The position numbers were made by a program, and so were the translations under genes. This document shows positions 1 to 8,721 of a DNA stretch of 64,000 nt, piece after piece (positions within the stretch are counted from its first letter, which is position 1; every line of letters starts with the position of its first letter). The stretch comes from Anaerococcus octavius. Lineage in GTDB: Bacteria; Bacillota; Clostridia; Tissierellales; Peptoniphilaceae. The stretch is from positions 1,488,001 through 1,552,000 of the forward strand of contig NZ_UFTA01000002.1 of assembly GCF_900445265.1 (NCBI RefSeq), given 5' to 3'. The notes beneath the pieces were generated by a model. It saw only the letters and a list, made by a program, of their open reading frames with translations. It did not search any database and was not told where the DNA came from.

Positions 1-1431
1 GAGCTTGGCGGAGCTGACCTAAATCATGGATTAAAAGAGAAAACCGATGAGGCTGGCAATATTTATTATGAAATAAGTGATAATTTAAAAATTAAAAATG
101 GATATGCAGTTAAAATAATATCTATAAATCCTGGAAAAACCGGATTAGAAGCCTTATCATCAAATATATATACTAACGATAGTAAAGATGTAGCAACTAA
201 AACAGCTAATATAAAGACTCTTCAAGGCTTTACCATCTTAAGATATGAAGTCTATAAACTAGAAAAAAATTCTAATGGAGAAGCTATACTAAATGATGAA
301 AATTTAGTAGAAGAAATTGGCAAAATTGTATATATAGATAAAGATAAAGTCCAACTTGATATGGATAATGATAGCTTTAATCCTTATACAAATGAAGATA
401 ACGCTAATTATGGAGAACTTTACATTAGAAAAAGTCCACTAATTTTACGAGGAAAAGTAGGTGATAAAGGTGGATTTAACTGGAACTTTAGAATAAATGA
501 ATCCATAGTTGATCAATATTTAATTTATGGAGATCTAAACAGTGATAATTCCAAAGACTTCGAAGTAAAAATAGATGCTAACGATGGTGATATCATGGAT
601 TGGGCTGCCAAAGACTATATAGGTAACGGTGAGCCAGAAGGTATTAGATCACAATACAAGATATTTATTGACAATACTAAACCAGAAATTAGATTAACAG
701 ATGAAAAGCTCGATAACAGTATCGGACTAAAATATGAGATTGACGGTAAAGATAAGGAAGTAAATTTATCTATAACAGATAAGATAGATAGTGGAAATCC
801 TGGAAGAATTCAACAAAAATCAATTTTAGTAAATGGAAAAGAATACCAAGCTAATAGCTTATTAAATTCTTATGCTAATTACAATAATCCTGATCAAGTA
901 GAAATTAAAGTTATTGCAACTGATTATGCAAGGAATACCAAAGTACAAATTTATAAGCTTGACTTAAATACAGGAAAAATAGAAAATGTCCAAAATCCAA
1001 AAGTAGAGGTCTTAGTAAATGCTACTACAAATGAAGTAAATTTAGGTGAAGACTTCACTCTTCCAGAATATGAAGGCGCAATACCTGAGGAAAAAGAATT
1101 CGCTGGATGGAAAGTTAGAGATGCTATCAAAAAACCAGGTTTTACTTTTAATACTCAAGCAAATATAGAAATCACACCAGTATTTAAAGATAAAGAAAAA
1201 GATTATGTGTCTTTAAATTTTGAATCCAATGGAGCGGATGGAGAGATTCCAGAAATGCAAGTTGTGAAAGGAAGCGAAATAAGCCTTCCTGAAAATACAT
1301 TCATAGCTCCAGATGGCAAAGAATTTGCTGGATGGCTTGTATCTGGAAATGAAGATATAAATAATCCAAAAGATAAAATAACAGTAAACGATAATATTAC
1401 AGTTACTGCTATTTGGAAAGATATTCAGTAA
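1..1431 (+). CDS. Large cell-surface protein, C-terminal part (5' end outside window)
   Basis: The reading frame is open from base 1 with no stop, so the gene starts upstream; an internal ATG at 361 has no convincing ribosome binding site. What is visible (476 residues) is acidic, low in Cys and lacks membrane segments. The middle carries an Ig-like stretch around IDNTKPEIRL. The last ~150 residues hold two copies of an InlB-type (Listeria-Bacteroides) repeat: each has a hydrophobic strand followed by the EFAGW signature, and the protein ends in ITVTAIWKD. Such repeats are typical of secreted adhesin-like proteins. There is no LPXTG motif or membrane tail at the C-terminus, so wall attachment, if any, must lie in the unseen N-terminal part. 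Function beyond surface location is not known. Confidence 0.75.
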   Translation, partial: ELGGADLNHGLKEKTDEAGNIYYEISDNLKIKNGYAVKIISINPGKTGLEALSSNIYTNDSKDVATKTANIKTLQGFTILRYEVYKLEKNSNGEAILNDENLVEEIGKIVYIDKDKVQLDMDNDSFNPYTNEDNANYGELYIRKSPLILRGKVGDKGGFNWNFRINESIVDQYLIYGDLNSDNSKDFEVKIDANDGDIMDWAAKDYIGNGEPEGIRSQYKIFIDNTKPEIRLTDEKLDNSIGLKYEIDGKDKEVNLSITDKIDSGNPGRIQQKSILVNGKEYQANSLLNSYANYNNPDQVEIKVIATDYARNTKVQIYKLDLNTGKIENVQNPKVEVLVNATTNEVNLGEDFTLPEYEGAIPEEKEFAGWKVRDAIKKPGFTFNTQANIEITPVFKDKEKDYVSLNFESNGADGEIPEMQVVKGSEISLPENTFIAPDGKEFAGWLVSGNEDINNPKDKITVNDNITVTAIWKDIQ

Positions 1432-1481
1432 ACATAAGTTTTTAGTAATTTAAGATTAAAAAGTTCCTTGTTACTTAATAT

Positions 1482-1512
1482 AAAAAGCTGGCATTTATTT
1501 GTCAGCTTTTTT
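1482..1512. terminator. Rho-independent terminator, bidirectional
   Basis: AAAAGCTG and CAGCTTTT form a stem with an A tract on one side and a T tract on the other. It lies between the convergent surface-protein and hemZ-like genes and touches the hemZ-like stop codon. Confidence 0.8.
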
Positions 1513-2797
1513 AATTTGATTCAATCATCATATTTTTATCCCTTATAATATTTTCTATATTTTCTGTGTAATCACGTAAGTTACGAGCATTGCGATATTT
1601 TTTACCATTCATAAGCTTAGTATTAGCGTTCATACCCAGGCCAATGACATTTTCTAATTCTTCATTAATAATTATATTGTATCTTTGGGCTGTATTATTT
1701 TTTTGATATCCTACATTTTCCAAATTAGAAATAATATTTTTTTGACGGTAGAGATAGTAGGCTTTATAATAATTTTTTTCTGTAAAATCTTTTATGGTCT
1801 TGCTAATTATCAATGCATCTTCTATGGAACCTTTTTTATTATTTTCCCTGTATTTGCTACCGGATTTTGTAGCCAAAGCGTGAAATGTGATATTATCTGG
1901 CTGAAGTTTTTCTAATATCTCAAAGTTTTTCTCAAAATTTTTTGCACTTTCTCCAACAAGTCCAACTATAAAATCCATATTAATTATAAATCCTAATTCT
2001 CGAGCTTTTTCATACATTTTTAGAAAATGATTGTAATCATAAGCGCGTCCTACAGATTTTATTATTTCTTTATTAAATGTCTGTGGATTTAGAGAAATAC
2101 CTGTAACTCCATAATTGCTAAGTAGCTTAAGTTTTTTCTCATCAAGTGTGTCTTCTCTACCAGCTTCAAAGATATACTCAAATGAGAAAAATCTCTCATT
2201 TATCTTATCTAATAATTTTTCAAAGTCATAGAGGGATAGGTCTGATGGTGTCCCGCCCCCTACATAAATTGAATCAAGATCTTTAGGTAAATCTATCATA
2301 TCAATTTCATGACATAAAGTATCGATATAAGTCGACCTATCATGGTCAGGACCAATTAGTGTAGGATAAGAACAATAATCACATCTACTAGGGCAAAAGG
2401 GAATATTTATATATAAATTGAAATCATCTTTATTAAATCTCAATTTATCTTGTTCATTTTTGATATCTACTAGTAAATTAAGTTTCTCATCTGAAAGAAA
2501 GTATTTTTCTTTTATCTGATCTGGACTTTGCTTTTGCAAAAGCTTGGATGGTTTTGATCCAGTAAGCATTCCCCAAGGAGATTTGTAGCTAGTTTTTTTT
2601 ACTAATATGTTATACAAAGTAGATTTAAGCTGATAATTATCTTTATAATCATAATTCTTTTTATTAAAAATCACTTTATTTTCTAATATTAAAATATCAC
2701 CTTCATTGGCAAATATTATTTCGCTATCATCGTAAAATATATTTAAAATATCATATACACTTTTTCTTTTGTTTTCATTTTCCAAGTAAATTTTCAT
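1511..2797 (-). CDS. hemZ: HemZ/HemN-like radical SAM protein
   Basis: Radical SAM enzyme of the oxygen-independent coproporphyrinogen III oxidase family. The 4Fe-4S site is CPSRCDYC (Cys135, Cys139, Cys142), followed by the SAM-binding GGGTPS stretch near residue 183. The N-terminal ~125 residues with SPWGMLTGSKPSK are characteristic of the HemZ subgroup, normally about 480-500 residues, so at 428 this is short. HemZ-type proteins are annotated as coproporphyrinogen dehydrogenases, but no other heme genes are nearby, so a different radical SAM role (for example heme handling) is possible. A -10-like element AAGGTATAAT lies 6 bases upstream of the ATG, leaving almost no leader and no clear ribosome binding site. 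Confidence 0.8.
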   Translation of the reverse strand: MKIYLENENKRKSVYDILNIFYDDSEIIFANEGDILILENKVIFNKKNYDYKDNYQLKSTLYNILVKKTSYKSPWGMLTGSKPSKLLQKQSPDQIKEKYFLSDEKLNLLVDIKNEQDKLRFNKDDFNLYINIPFCPSRCDYCSYPTLIGPDHDRSTYIDTLCHEIDMIDLPKDLDSIYVGGGTPSDLSLYDFEKLLDKINERFFSFEYIFEAGREDTLDEKKLKLLSNYGVTGISLNPQTFNKEIIKSVGRAYDYNHFLKMYEKARELGFIINMDFIVGLVGESAKNFEKNFEILEKLQPDNITFHALATKSGSKYRENNKKGSIEDALIISKTIKDFTEKNYYKAYYLYRQKNIISNLENVGYQKNNTAQRYNIIINEELENVIGLGMNANTKLMNGKKYRNARNLRDYTENIENIIRDKNMMIESN

Positions 2798-2803
2798 GGT
2801 ACA

Positions 2804-2813
2804 ATTATACCTT
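2804..2813 (-). promoter_or_regulatory. Extended -10-like element AAGGTATAAT before hemZ-like gene
   Basis: The minus strand reads AAGGTATAAT just upstream of the ATG. The same 10-mer occurs before the M29 aminopeptidase and, with one variation, in the mannitol intergenic region, so it probably represents a promoter element. Confidence 0.4.
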
Positions 2814-2815
2814 TT

Positions 2816-2854
2816 ACAATAAAAAAACCTTAAATTTTACTGTAATTTAAGGTT
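2816..2854 (-). terminator. Terminator of the ECF-PPC-CpXC operon
   Basis: Perfect 11-bp stem AACCTTAAATT / AATTTAAGGTT with a 7-base loop, followed on the minus strand by a T tract. It lies just after the CpXC gene and runs into the promoter of the hemZ-like gene. Confidence 0.8.
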
Positions 2855-2864
2855 AAATTTAAGT

Positions 2865-3497
2865 TTATTTTAAAAATTCATAAGCCCAATTTTTATCTAC
2901 TTTTTCAGCATTTTCCGCATCAAATAATCCATCGTACTGGCTAATTATTTTATCATATACTTCTCTTACAAAACCTAGGGTATATTCCTTACCATCAGTG
3001 GTTTTTATTAAATATGTGTTTCCATCTACTAATCTAAATGAAATCACATCATCATGGTCAAATGCTAGTTCATTGCTTTCTAGTAAGATGTATTTCATGA
3101 TTTCTATAGCCTTATCTGACAAATAATTTTCAAATATAACTATTTTTTCACGTAATTCTTCTATATCACTTGTCATTCTTGTAAGGTATTTTTCTTGTTC
3201 TTCTTTATGAAATTTATCGAGTAAAGTTAAACTTGATTTAAAAGCTAGTCTTGCCTTGCCATCTACAAATTGAGGATCATTTACTATCATAAATTTAATT
3301 TCATCATCTGTATAGGCAAATCTATAATTTAATACAAATTCATGTCCACAATTTGGGCAATGTTGAATGCCAAATTGATTAGTTAGTATAAGTTCTCTAT
3401 CCTCTGTTGCAGAAAAAACCGCTGTATTCATTTCTTTTTCAAAAGTATCTCCACAAGCTGGGCAAGTTATTCCAAATATTTTTTCTCTAGTTTGCAT
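2865..3497 (-). CDS. CpXC domain protein
   Basis: A 210-residue cytoplasmic protein with two CPxC zinc-ribbon half-sites, CPAC at residues 11-14 and CPNC near 47-50, the hallmark of the CpXC family (function unknown). The C-terminal ~130 residues are charged and helical, then end in a small beta-rich segment around GNTYLIKTTDGKEY. AGGTGG precedes the ATG. It is the last gene of a three-gene minus-strand operon, 7 bases after the PPC-domain gene. The family has no established function; I infer only structural zinc binding. Confidence 0.75.
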   Translation of the reverse strand: MQTREKIFGITCPACGDTFEKEMNTAVFSATEDRELILTNQFGIQHCPNCGHEFVLNYRFAYTDDEIKFMIVNDPQFVDGKARLAFKSSLTLLDKFHKEEQEKYLTRMTSDIEELREKIVIFENYLSDKAIEIMKYILLESNELAFDHDDVISFRLVDGNTYLIKTTDGKEYTLGFVREVYDKIISQYDGLFDAENAEKVDKNWAYEFLK

Positions 3498-3504
3498 ATT
3501 CCAC

Positions 3505-3924
3505 CTAAAATTCTATAATATTTATTCCAAGATCAGAGTCAGCTTTCTTTTCTAATTTACCATCAATAACATCTATAAAAATCTCTACTGTAAATGAGCA
3601 AGTAGCTTCTTCTAAATGACCTCCCATTACTTGTGATCCTTCTTTAGCACAAGTAATATGAGTATGAACTAATGGTTTTTCTTCAAATATAGTAATATTT
3701 CCAATTAAAGATGTTATTTCCAAATCTTCATTGTAAATATCCCATTCATAATCATCTTTTCCTGGATGTAAAACCCCAATTTTTAATTCATTTACAGCCC
3801 CTATTCCTTGAAAATGAGCTGCTTTAATATCCTCTTCTTCTGCTAATTTGTTAATTGATTCTATAATCTTATCGCCTTTTTTTAATCTAAGGACAATTTT
3901 ATTGCCAAATCTCTTATAATCCAT
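3505..3924 (-). CDS. PPC (DUF296) domain protein
   Basis: A 139-residue single-domain protein of the plants-and-prokaryotes conserved (PPC/DUF296, 'PD1-like') family. The recognisable features are the central GIGAVNEL stretch, HTHIT with two histidines near residue 90, and GGHLEEA about 15 residues later, the usual metal-binding arrangement of bacterial PPC proteins. These form trimers, and the DNA-binding label often attached comes from plant AT-hook fusions; no AT-hook is present here. AAGAGGTGA precedes the start. It sits between an ECF transporter S component and a CpXC protein, which gives no clear functional hint. Confidence 0.8.
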   Translation of the reverse strand: MDYKRFGNKIVLRLKKGDKIIESINKLAEEEDIKAAHFQGIGAVNELKIGVLHPGKDDYEWDIYNEDLEITSLIGNITIFEEKPLVHTHITCAKEGSQVMGGHLEEATCSFTVEIFIDVIDGKLEKKADSDLGINIIEF

Positions 3925-3966
3925 AAAGTCACCTCTTAAAAAAATAGATACCCAATAATAAGCTTA

Positions 3967-4506
3967 CTATTCAAATTTGACTGCTTTTAAAAGAGGTATG
4001 GCAAGTATAGATGCAAAAATTACAGAAATTATACCATTAACTAATGAAACACTTGCTTTTTGAGTTATTTCTGTCATTGTAGCTACTTTTGTAAGATTTA
4101 GTACATAATAATCTTCAATAAAAGTTTTGACCAAATATAGGATAATATAGGTTAATTGTCCTAAAATAGAAGCAATAACAATTCTAGCTTTATTCTCTCG
4201 ATCTATTTTTTTATAAAAAAAGTAACCAGCAACAGCTGCCATAGCAAATTTATTTATAAAAGTAGTTGGCGCGGATGTAAAATAAATTGGATCAAAAAGA
4301 TCAAATAAAGCTGGTCCAAGGCCTGCAGCTAGACCACCATACAGAGGACCTAAAATAATTCCAGATAATAAGCAAAAAACATTTCCCAAATGAAAACGCG
4401 TATTGCCAAAGGGAGTTACCATAGGTATTTGCAAATAATTGGAAACAAAGGTGAGAGCAGCAAAAAGTGCCACATATGTAAGTTTTTTTGTCGTTAAGTT
4501 TTTCAT
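3967..4506 (-). CDS. ECF transporter S component (substrate unknown)
   Basis: A 179-residue integral membrane protein with about five to six hydrophobic helices. The RFHLGNVFCLLSGIILGP segment and the following GGLAAGLGPALFDL helix match substrate-binding (S) components of energy-coupling-factor vitamin/metabolite transporters of the riboflavin/queuosine-like group. Such proteins capture a micronutrient and dock onto shared EcfA/EcfA'/EcfT modules encoded elsewhere. AGGAGG precedes the ATG. No riboswitch is visible in the 67-base divergent intergenic region, so the substrate cannot be read from regulation. It heads the operon with the PPC and CpXC genes. Confidence 0.75.
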   Translation of the reverse strand: MKNLTTKKLTYVALFAALTFVSNYLQIPMVTPFGNTRFHLGNVFCLLSGIILGPLYGGLAAGLGPALFDLFDPIYFTSAPTTFINKFAMAAVAGYFFYKKIDRENKARIVIASILGQLTYIILYLVKTFIEDYYVLNLTKVATMTEITQKASVSLVNGIISVIFASILAIPLLKAVKFE

Positions 4507-4573
4507 AAGTCCTCCTAGATTAATTATAGTATATCATATAAATAACCAGTAGAATATAATAGAGGTGATATAA

Positions 4574-5236
4574 ATGAGTGAAAATTTAGGACCAATACAT
4601 TATATGATGTATGAAAAAATAAAATTTCAAGATAAAATAACAAATTATCTTTTAGATGGAGATACAAGCAAAGTCGATAAAATAAATAAAGCAGTTTCAA
4701 CTGATCCTTTAGAAGATCTAATCGATCAAGAAAATATCCACGGCTGGCTTGATTCTAAAATAGATGTAGTAGAAAATAGGTTAAACTATGCCTTAAATAA
4801 CAGTGAAAATACCAAAGAAAAACTGTATGAATTTGGCAAAATAAATGCCCAAGGGAAAGATTTTTCTAACTTTAATAGTGTATTTACAGATCTAAATATG
4901 CTTTTATTAGACGGTATGCCTTGCGATAGAGGACTTGCTGCCCAAATAGATAACAACGGCGATTTATATTTAATAACTAATAACAATTTGCATAGTAAAT
5001 ATGAAAGTCAAACCATAAATCCAGAAGATTCCAAGGATAATGTTTGTCAAGGTGGCCATAACCATGACCATCACGAAAGTTTTGAAATAAGTAATAATGA
5101 TAATATAAATTTAAACGATGAAAAGTCTAACTACCATGATTACAGATATGCATTTTTAAAAGGGTATTTTGCTGATAGTCCCTATGATGTAGAAATGATA
5201 AACGGAATAAACTTTCGTATTTTCCCAAAAAATTAA
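4574..5236 (+). CDS. Hypothetical protein with His-rich metal-binding-like segment
   Basis: A 220-residue soluble acidic protein with a good ribosome binding site (GAGGTGA). The N-terminus (GPIHYMMYEKIKFQD) resembles a conserved clostridial protein of unknown function as I remember it; I cannot name the family. Residues ~156-170 contain CQGGHNHDHHE, a Cys/His/Asp cluster that could bind a transition metal. It is immediately followed (19 bases) by the ClC gene on the same strand, so the two are probably cotranscribed. No signal peptide or membrane segment is seen. Confidence 0.6.
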   Translation: MSENLGPIHYMMYEKIKFQDKITNYLLDGDTSKVDKINKAVSTDPLEDLIDQENIHGWLDSKIDVVENRLNYALNNSENTKEKLYEFGKINAQGKDFSNFNSVFTDLNMLLLDGMPCDRGLAAQIDNNGDLYLITNNNLHSKYESQTINPEDSKDNVCQGGHNHDHHESFEISNNDNINLNDEKSNYHDYRYAFLKGYFADSPYDVEMINGINFRIFPKN

Positions 5237-5255
5237 ATAAATATCCGGTGTAAGA

Positions 5256-6782
5256 ATGAAAAATGAATTTAATAATAATAGAAAATTAATATTTAGAATG
5301 CTAACCGATTCGGTGATTGTAGGTACTTTCGCCGGACTTTTTTCTGTCCTATATAGATTTATAATTTCCAAAATGGACAGCAGCAGGAAAGTTTTATATA
5401 GTAATTTTGATTTTAAATCAGTCATTATTTTATTAACTATGGCTATTATAATCTCATTTCTAATTAGCAAATTACTAGAATGGGCTCCTCTTTCTGGAGG
5501 CAGCGGTATACCACAAATACGCGGTGAAATCCTAGGAAAATTTAAAATGAATGAGTGGCCAACCATTATTTCAAAAATAGTAGGTGGAAGCCTTGGAAAT
5601 CTTATGGGTTTTTCTCTAGGCCGAGAAGGTCCATCCATACAAATGGGTGGTGCAAGTGCAAAATTTATAGGTAAAATTTTTAAAAGACCACCTGATGAAA
5701 TTAAATATATGATCACTGCTGGAGCAGCAGCAGGTCTTGCCGCAGCCTTTAATGCACCATTGGCTGGTTGTATTTTTGCTATAGAAGAGCTTCATAAAAC
5801 ATATTCAAAATATGTTCTCTTGCCCGCATTTATAGCATCAATAATTGCCAATTACGTTTCTTTTGTAATAATGGGAGCAGAAAGCTCCTTTTCATTTGCA
5901 GTTACTAAATCTCTACCAATGCGTCTTATTTGGGTAGCTATTTTAATAGGTATTTTAACAGGTTTCATAGGTAGCTTCTACAATATAATGATAGTAAAGT
6001 GCCAAAATTTATTTAAAAAAATAGATTCAAAAATCTTAAAATACACTTTACTAATGGCTGTTACAATTGTAATAGGATTTACATTTTACGAAGTAACTGG
6101 AGGTGGACACGGACTTTTAGAACAGATGGCTCATAAGAGATTCCCTGTTAAATATATACTCGCAATTCTAATTTTAAAATTATTTTATACAACATTCTGC
6201 TACGGATCCGGAGTCCAAGGTGGTATATTTCTACCAGTTCTTGTAATCGGCGGTAGCTGTGGGGCTTTAATATTTGCCATGCTAGAAAATGGCATAAATG
6301 TAGATCAATATTACATAAACTTTATAATCTTGGGCATGAGTGGAATACTTGCCTCAGTTGTTAGAAGTCCTATACTTTCAGTAATTTTGGTTTCAGAAAT
6401 GGCTGCAAGCTTTCAGCACTTAATCGCCTTATCAATTGTAGTAATAGTTTCTTATTATGTAGCAGAATCTTTAGAGATAGACCCAATTTATGAAACACTT
6501 TTCGAAAGACAATTAGAAGATAAAAACTTACTAGTTCCTAATGAAACAGACCTAGGAAATTATTCTATTTTGGAATACACAATAGTAGATGGATTAGATG
6601 TAATTGATAAAAAACTAAAGGAAATAAAATTTCCAAGACACATTTTAATTATATCTATAGAAAGGGACAACAAAGAATTTGTACCAAATGCAGAAGACAA
6701 AATTTTACTTGGAGATAAGATAACAGTTTTACTAAATACAGAAGATGCTTTGGAAATAGATGAGTATTTAAAAATAGAATAA
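5256..6782 (+). CDS. clcA: ClC-type chloride/proton exchanger with C-terminal TrkA-C domain
   Basis: A 508-residue membrane protein of the ClC family. It keeps the anion-selectivity motifs GSGIP (residues 83-87) and GREGP (122-126) with the gating glutamate, and GGIFLP further on. The glutamate pair in FAIEELH corresponds to the internal proton glutamate of E. coli ClcA, which argues for H+/Cl- exchange rather than a passive channel. The last ~70 residues form a cytosolic TrkA-C (RCK-C) regulatory domain instead of CBS domains. The start has only a weak ribosome binding site, consistent with translation after the upstream hypothetical gene. Confidence 0.9.
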   Translation: MKNEFNNNRKLIFRMLTDSVIVGTFAGLFSVLYRFIISKMDSSRKVLYSNFDFKSVIILLTMAIIISFLISKLLEWAPLSGGSGIPQIRGEILGKFKMNEWPTIISKIVGGSLGNLMGFSLGREGPSIQMGGASAKFIGKIFKRPPDEIKYMITAGAAAGLAAAFNAPLAGCIFAIEELHKTYSKYVLLPAFIASIIANYVSFVIMGAESSFSFAVTKSLPMRLIWVAILIGILTGFIGSFYNIMIVKCQNLFKKIDSKILKYTLLMAVTIVIGFTFYEVTGGGHGLLEQMAHKRFPVKYILAILILKLFYTTFCYGSGVQGGIFLPVLVIGGSCGALIFAMLENGINVDQYYINFIILGMSGILASVVRSPILSVILVSEMAASFQHLIALSIVVIVSYYVAESLEIDPIYETLFERQLEDKNLLVPNETDLGNYSILEYTIVDGLDVIDKKLKEIKFPRHILIISIERDNKEFVPNAEDKILLGDKITVLLNTEDALEIDEYLKIE

Positions 6783-6787
6783 AAATA

Positions 6788-6815
6788 AAAAAAACGAGCA
6801 TATAAGCTCGTTTTT
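6788..6815. terminator. Bidirectional terminator
   Basis: AAAACGAGC and GCTCGTTTTT form a stem between the convergent clcA-like and CAP-domain genes, with A and T tracts flanking it. Confidence 0.85.
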
Positions 6816-6816
6816 C

Positions 6817-7833
6817 TTACCTACCATTTGCTCTTAAAATAGCTTCAGCCTTATCTATAATTTTATTTTGTTTTTCAATTAATTTATTAAGTTCATTGCC
6901 ATGTTCTTTGGCAAATTTTGGCATTTTTTGCATTAGAATTTTTGCGCCTTCAATAGTTTCTTTTGCATTTTTAACTGATTTTTCTAGTTTATCCAATCTT
7001 TCTTTTGAAAATTGTTTGAAATTTGGATTACCAAAGCTCATTGTGTAATCGCCAACATAATCAACTTTTTTAGGACCGTTAACAAAGAAAAATGGATCTA
7101 AGTCATATGCGATTACTGCAATATTTTTACCGGTTTCTGGGTTTTTAACTTGTCCATAGCCAACTCCCATAAATGTTGGTTGGAACATTAGCATATCATA
7201 CACCGAACCTGTGGTTTCATATGAGCCATTTGTTTCGATAAATCTCTTATAACCATTACCGCTCTCTATATCTTTATAAAGTATAGTATCGAATAGAATT
7301 TCTGGAGATATATCATTTTCATAATCATCATATACCCAAGAATGAAGGCCTAAATTTAGTCCTTTATAATTTAAAGTTTCATAACGAGTGCCATCTGGTC
7401 TTTCTTGACTATCCCCAGTTAAACTTAATTCGTATGCTCTTTGTAATGCTAATCTTTCAAGTTCCAAACTATACCCATATGCATTTACATATCCTTCTTT
7501 ATCATTAGAATCTCCGGTAAATTCATTATAAATATCTCTTATTTTTTTAGTATTACCGTTATCATCCCATTGTAATTTTAAGTTCTCATCCCAAGCTTTG
7601 GATCTTACATCTCTGAGTTGGTTTAAAACTGCTTGTCTAGTTGCATCATTTTGATTTAAAGTTACTACACTCTCTTGGTATGGCGCATTAGATGGTTGAA
7701 TATCTAAATTTACCTTTGGCGCATTTTTATTCTCACTTGCAAAACTTACATTACTTTCACCAACTACACCAGCCCCTAAAAAAGAAAACGAAATAGCTAG
7801 GGCTGCAGCTGTTATCTTTTTAAAATTATTCAT
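6817..7833 (-). CDS. Secreted CAP-like protein with degenerate CAP pocket and shared C-terminal helical module
   Basis: A 338-residue protein starting with a signal peptide (basic MNNFKK, hydrophobic core, cleavage near SFA). Residues ~60-255 resemble a CAP/SCP-PR1 domain: a run with VRSKAWDENL, QERPDG, and MLMFQPTFMGVGYG. The usual CAP tetrad is not kept: the first His is Gln in SQERPDG, and the GEN and GH motifs are absent. Residues 280-338 are a predicted helical module that is almost the same in the next two genes and ends in AILRANGR. No LPXTG is present. AAGGAG precedes the ATG. It is likely secreted; whether it binds the wall, a host ligand or a lipid is unknown. Confidence 0.75.
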   Translation of the reverse strand: MNNFKKITAAALAISFSFLGAGVVGESNVSFASENKNAPKVNLDIQPSNAPYQESVVTLNQNDATRQAVLNQLRDVRSKAWDENLKLQWDDNGNTKKIRDIYNEFTGDSNDKEGYVNAYGYSLELERLALQRAYELSLTGDSQERPDGTRYETLNYKGLNLGLHSWVYDDYENDISPEILFDTILYKDIESGNGYKRFIETNGSYETTGSVYDMLMFQPTFMGVGYGQVKNPETGKNIAVIAYDLDPFFFVNGPKKVDYVGDYTMSFGNPNFKQFSKERLDKLEKSVKNAKETIEGAKILMQKMPKFAKEHGNELNKLIEKQNKIIDKAEAILRANGR

Positions 7834-7956
7834 ATATACTCCTTAAATTTTATTATATTAATATATTAACCAATTAATCTATAAAATAACATATTTGTTA
7901 TCTATAATTTTATGTTTATTTACTTTTTTAAAAATAAAGTGATAATTTCTCAACAC

Positions 7957-8616
7957 TTACCTACCATTGGCTTGTAAGATGCTTTCTGCTCTAGTTATTA
8001 TCTTATATTGGTCTTCTATTAATTTATTTAGTACTTCCCCATATTCTGTGGCAAATCTTGGCATGGTTTTGGTTAATACTTCTGCTGCTGATATGGTTTG
8101 TTTAGCTTTCTTTAAGGATTCTTCTAGCCTATCTAGATACTCTGCTGGAATTATATTTGCTTCTTTTTCTTCATCTACTCCTTCTATGCTAGTAGTTGTT
8201 TCGGTTTCAGGCAGTTCTGTGATAGCTTCTTTTTCCAAAACTTCTTCTCTTGCCACTTCTTTTTCTGCTGAGATTGGATTATTTACAGCATCCTTATCAT
8301 TTTCTCCTACCATGCCATTATTATTTCTATCATCCATAAATGCATATAAATAATTTTGACCCTTTACTATTGGCAGTTTATATTTACCATGGGCTTTAAC
8401 TTCTTTTATGGTTATTTGAGTGTTGTTGTTAGTGTTGATGGCATCTATCTCGCGTCTTTGATCTGCTGTTAGATTCATATAAGCTTGTCTTGTTCTTCTT
8501 GACCTATAAAGACCTGAATTTGTATTTACACTACCACTAGCAAAACTTGTGCTTGCAAGCGTTGATGTTAAAATAGCTACTGCTAAGGCTTTTGGCAATA
8601 TCTTTTTTATTTTCAT
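7957..8616 (-). CDS. Secreted protein with Cys-less excalibur-like domain and shared C-terminal helical module
   Basis: A 219-residue protein with a signal peptide (MKIKK, hydrophobic core, cleavage near SFA). Residues ~70-107 align by eye with the excalibur domain: IKEVKAHGKYKLPIVKG is followed by DDRNNNGMVGE, against the usual DxDxDGxxCE. Both conserved cysteines are missing. A Glu/Thr-rich linker (~115-155) leads to the 59-residue C-terminal module (161-219) shared with both CAP neighbours, ending ILQANGR. A weak hairpin (AAGTG/CACTT) follows the stop. The protein is probably exported; excalibur domains are calcium-binding in other proteins, so calcium binding here is only an inference. 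Confidence 0.7.
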   Translation of the reverse strand: MKIKKILPKALAVAILTSTLASTSFASGSVNTNSGLYRSRRTRQAYMNLTADQRREIDAINTNNNTQITIKEVKAHGKYKLPIVKGQNYLYAFMDDRNNNGMVGENDKDAVNNPISAEKEVAREEVLEKEAITELPETETTTSIEGVDEEKEANIIPAEYLDRLEESLKKAKQTISAAEVLTKTMPRFATEYGEVLNKLIEDQYKIITRAESILQANGR

Positions 8617-8684
8617 ATCTTCTCCTTTAATATGTATTATTAATAATATTTTAACATATTAATTATTAAAAACATACTTACATT

Positions 8685-8712
8685 AAAAAAAGACAGATAC
8701 AATCTGTCTTTT
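8685..8712 (-). terminator. Terminator of the second CAP gene
   Basis: AAAAGACAGAT / ATCTGTCTTTT with a 3-base loop; the minus-strand T tract follows. It separates this gene from the next secreted-protein gene, so the three are likely separate transcripts. Confidence 0.85.
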
Positions 8713-8721
8713 AAATTGGTC

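Noticed and set aside
5156-5716. 186-codon open frame on the minus strand
   Set aside because: Antisense to the clcA-like gene with no recognisable domain.
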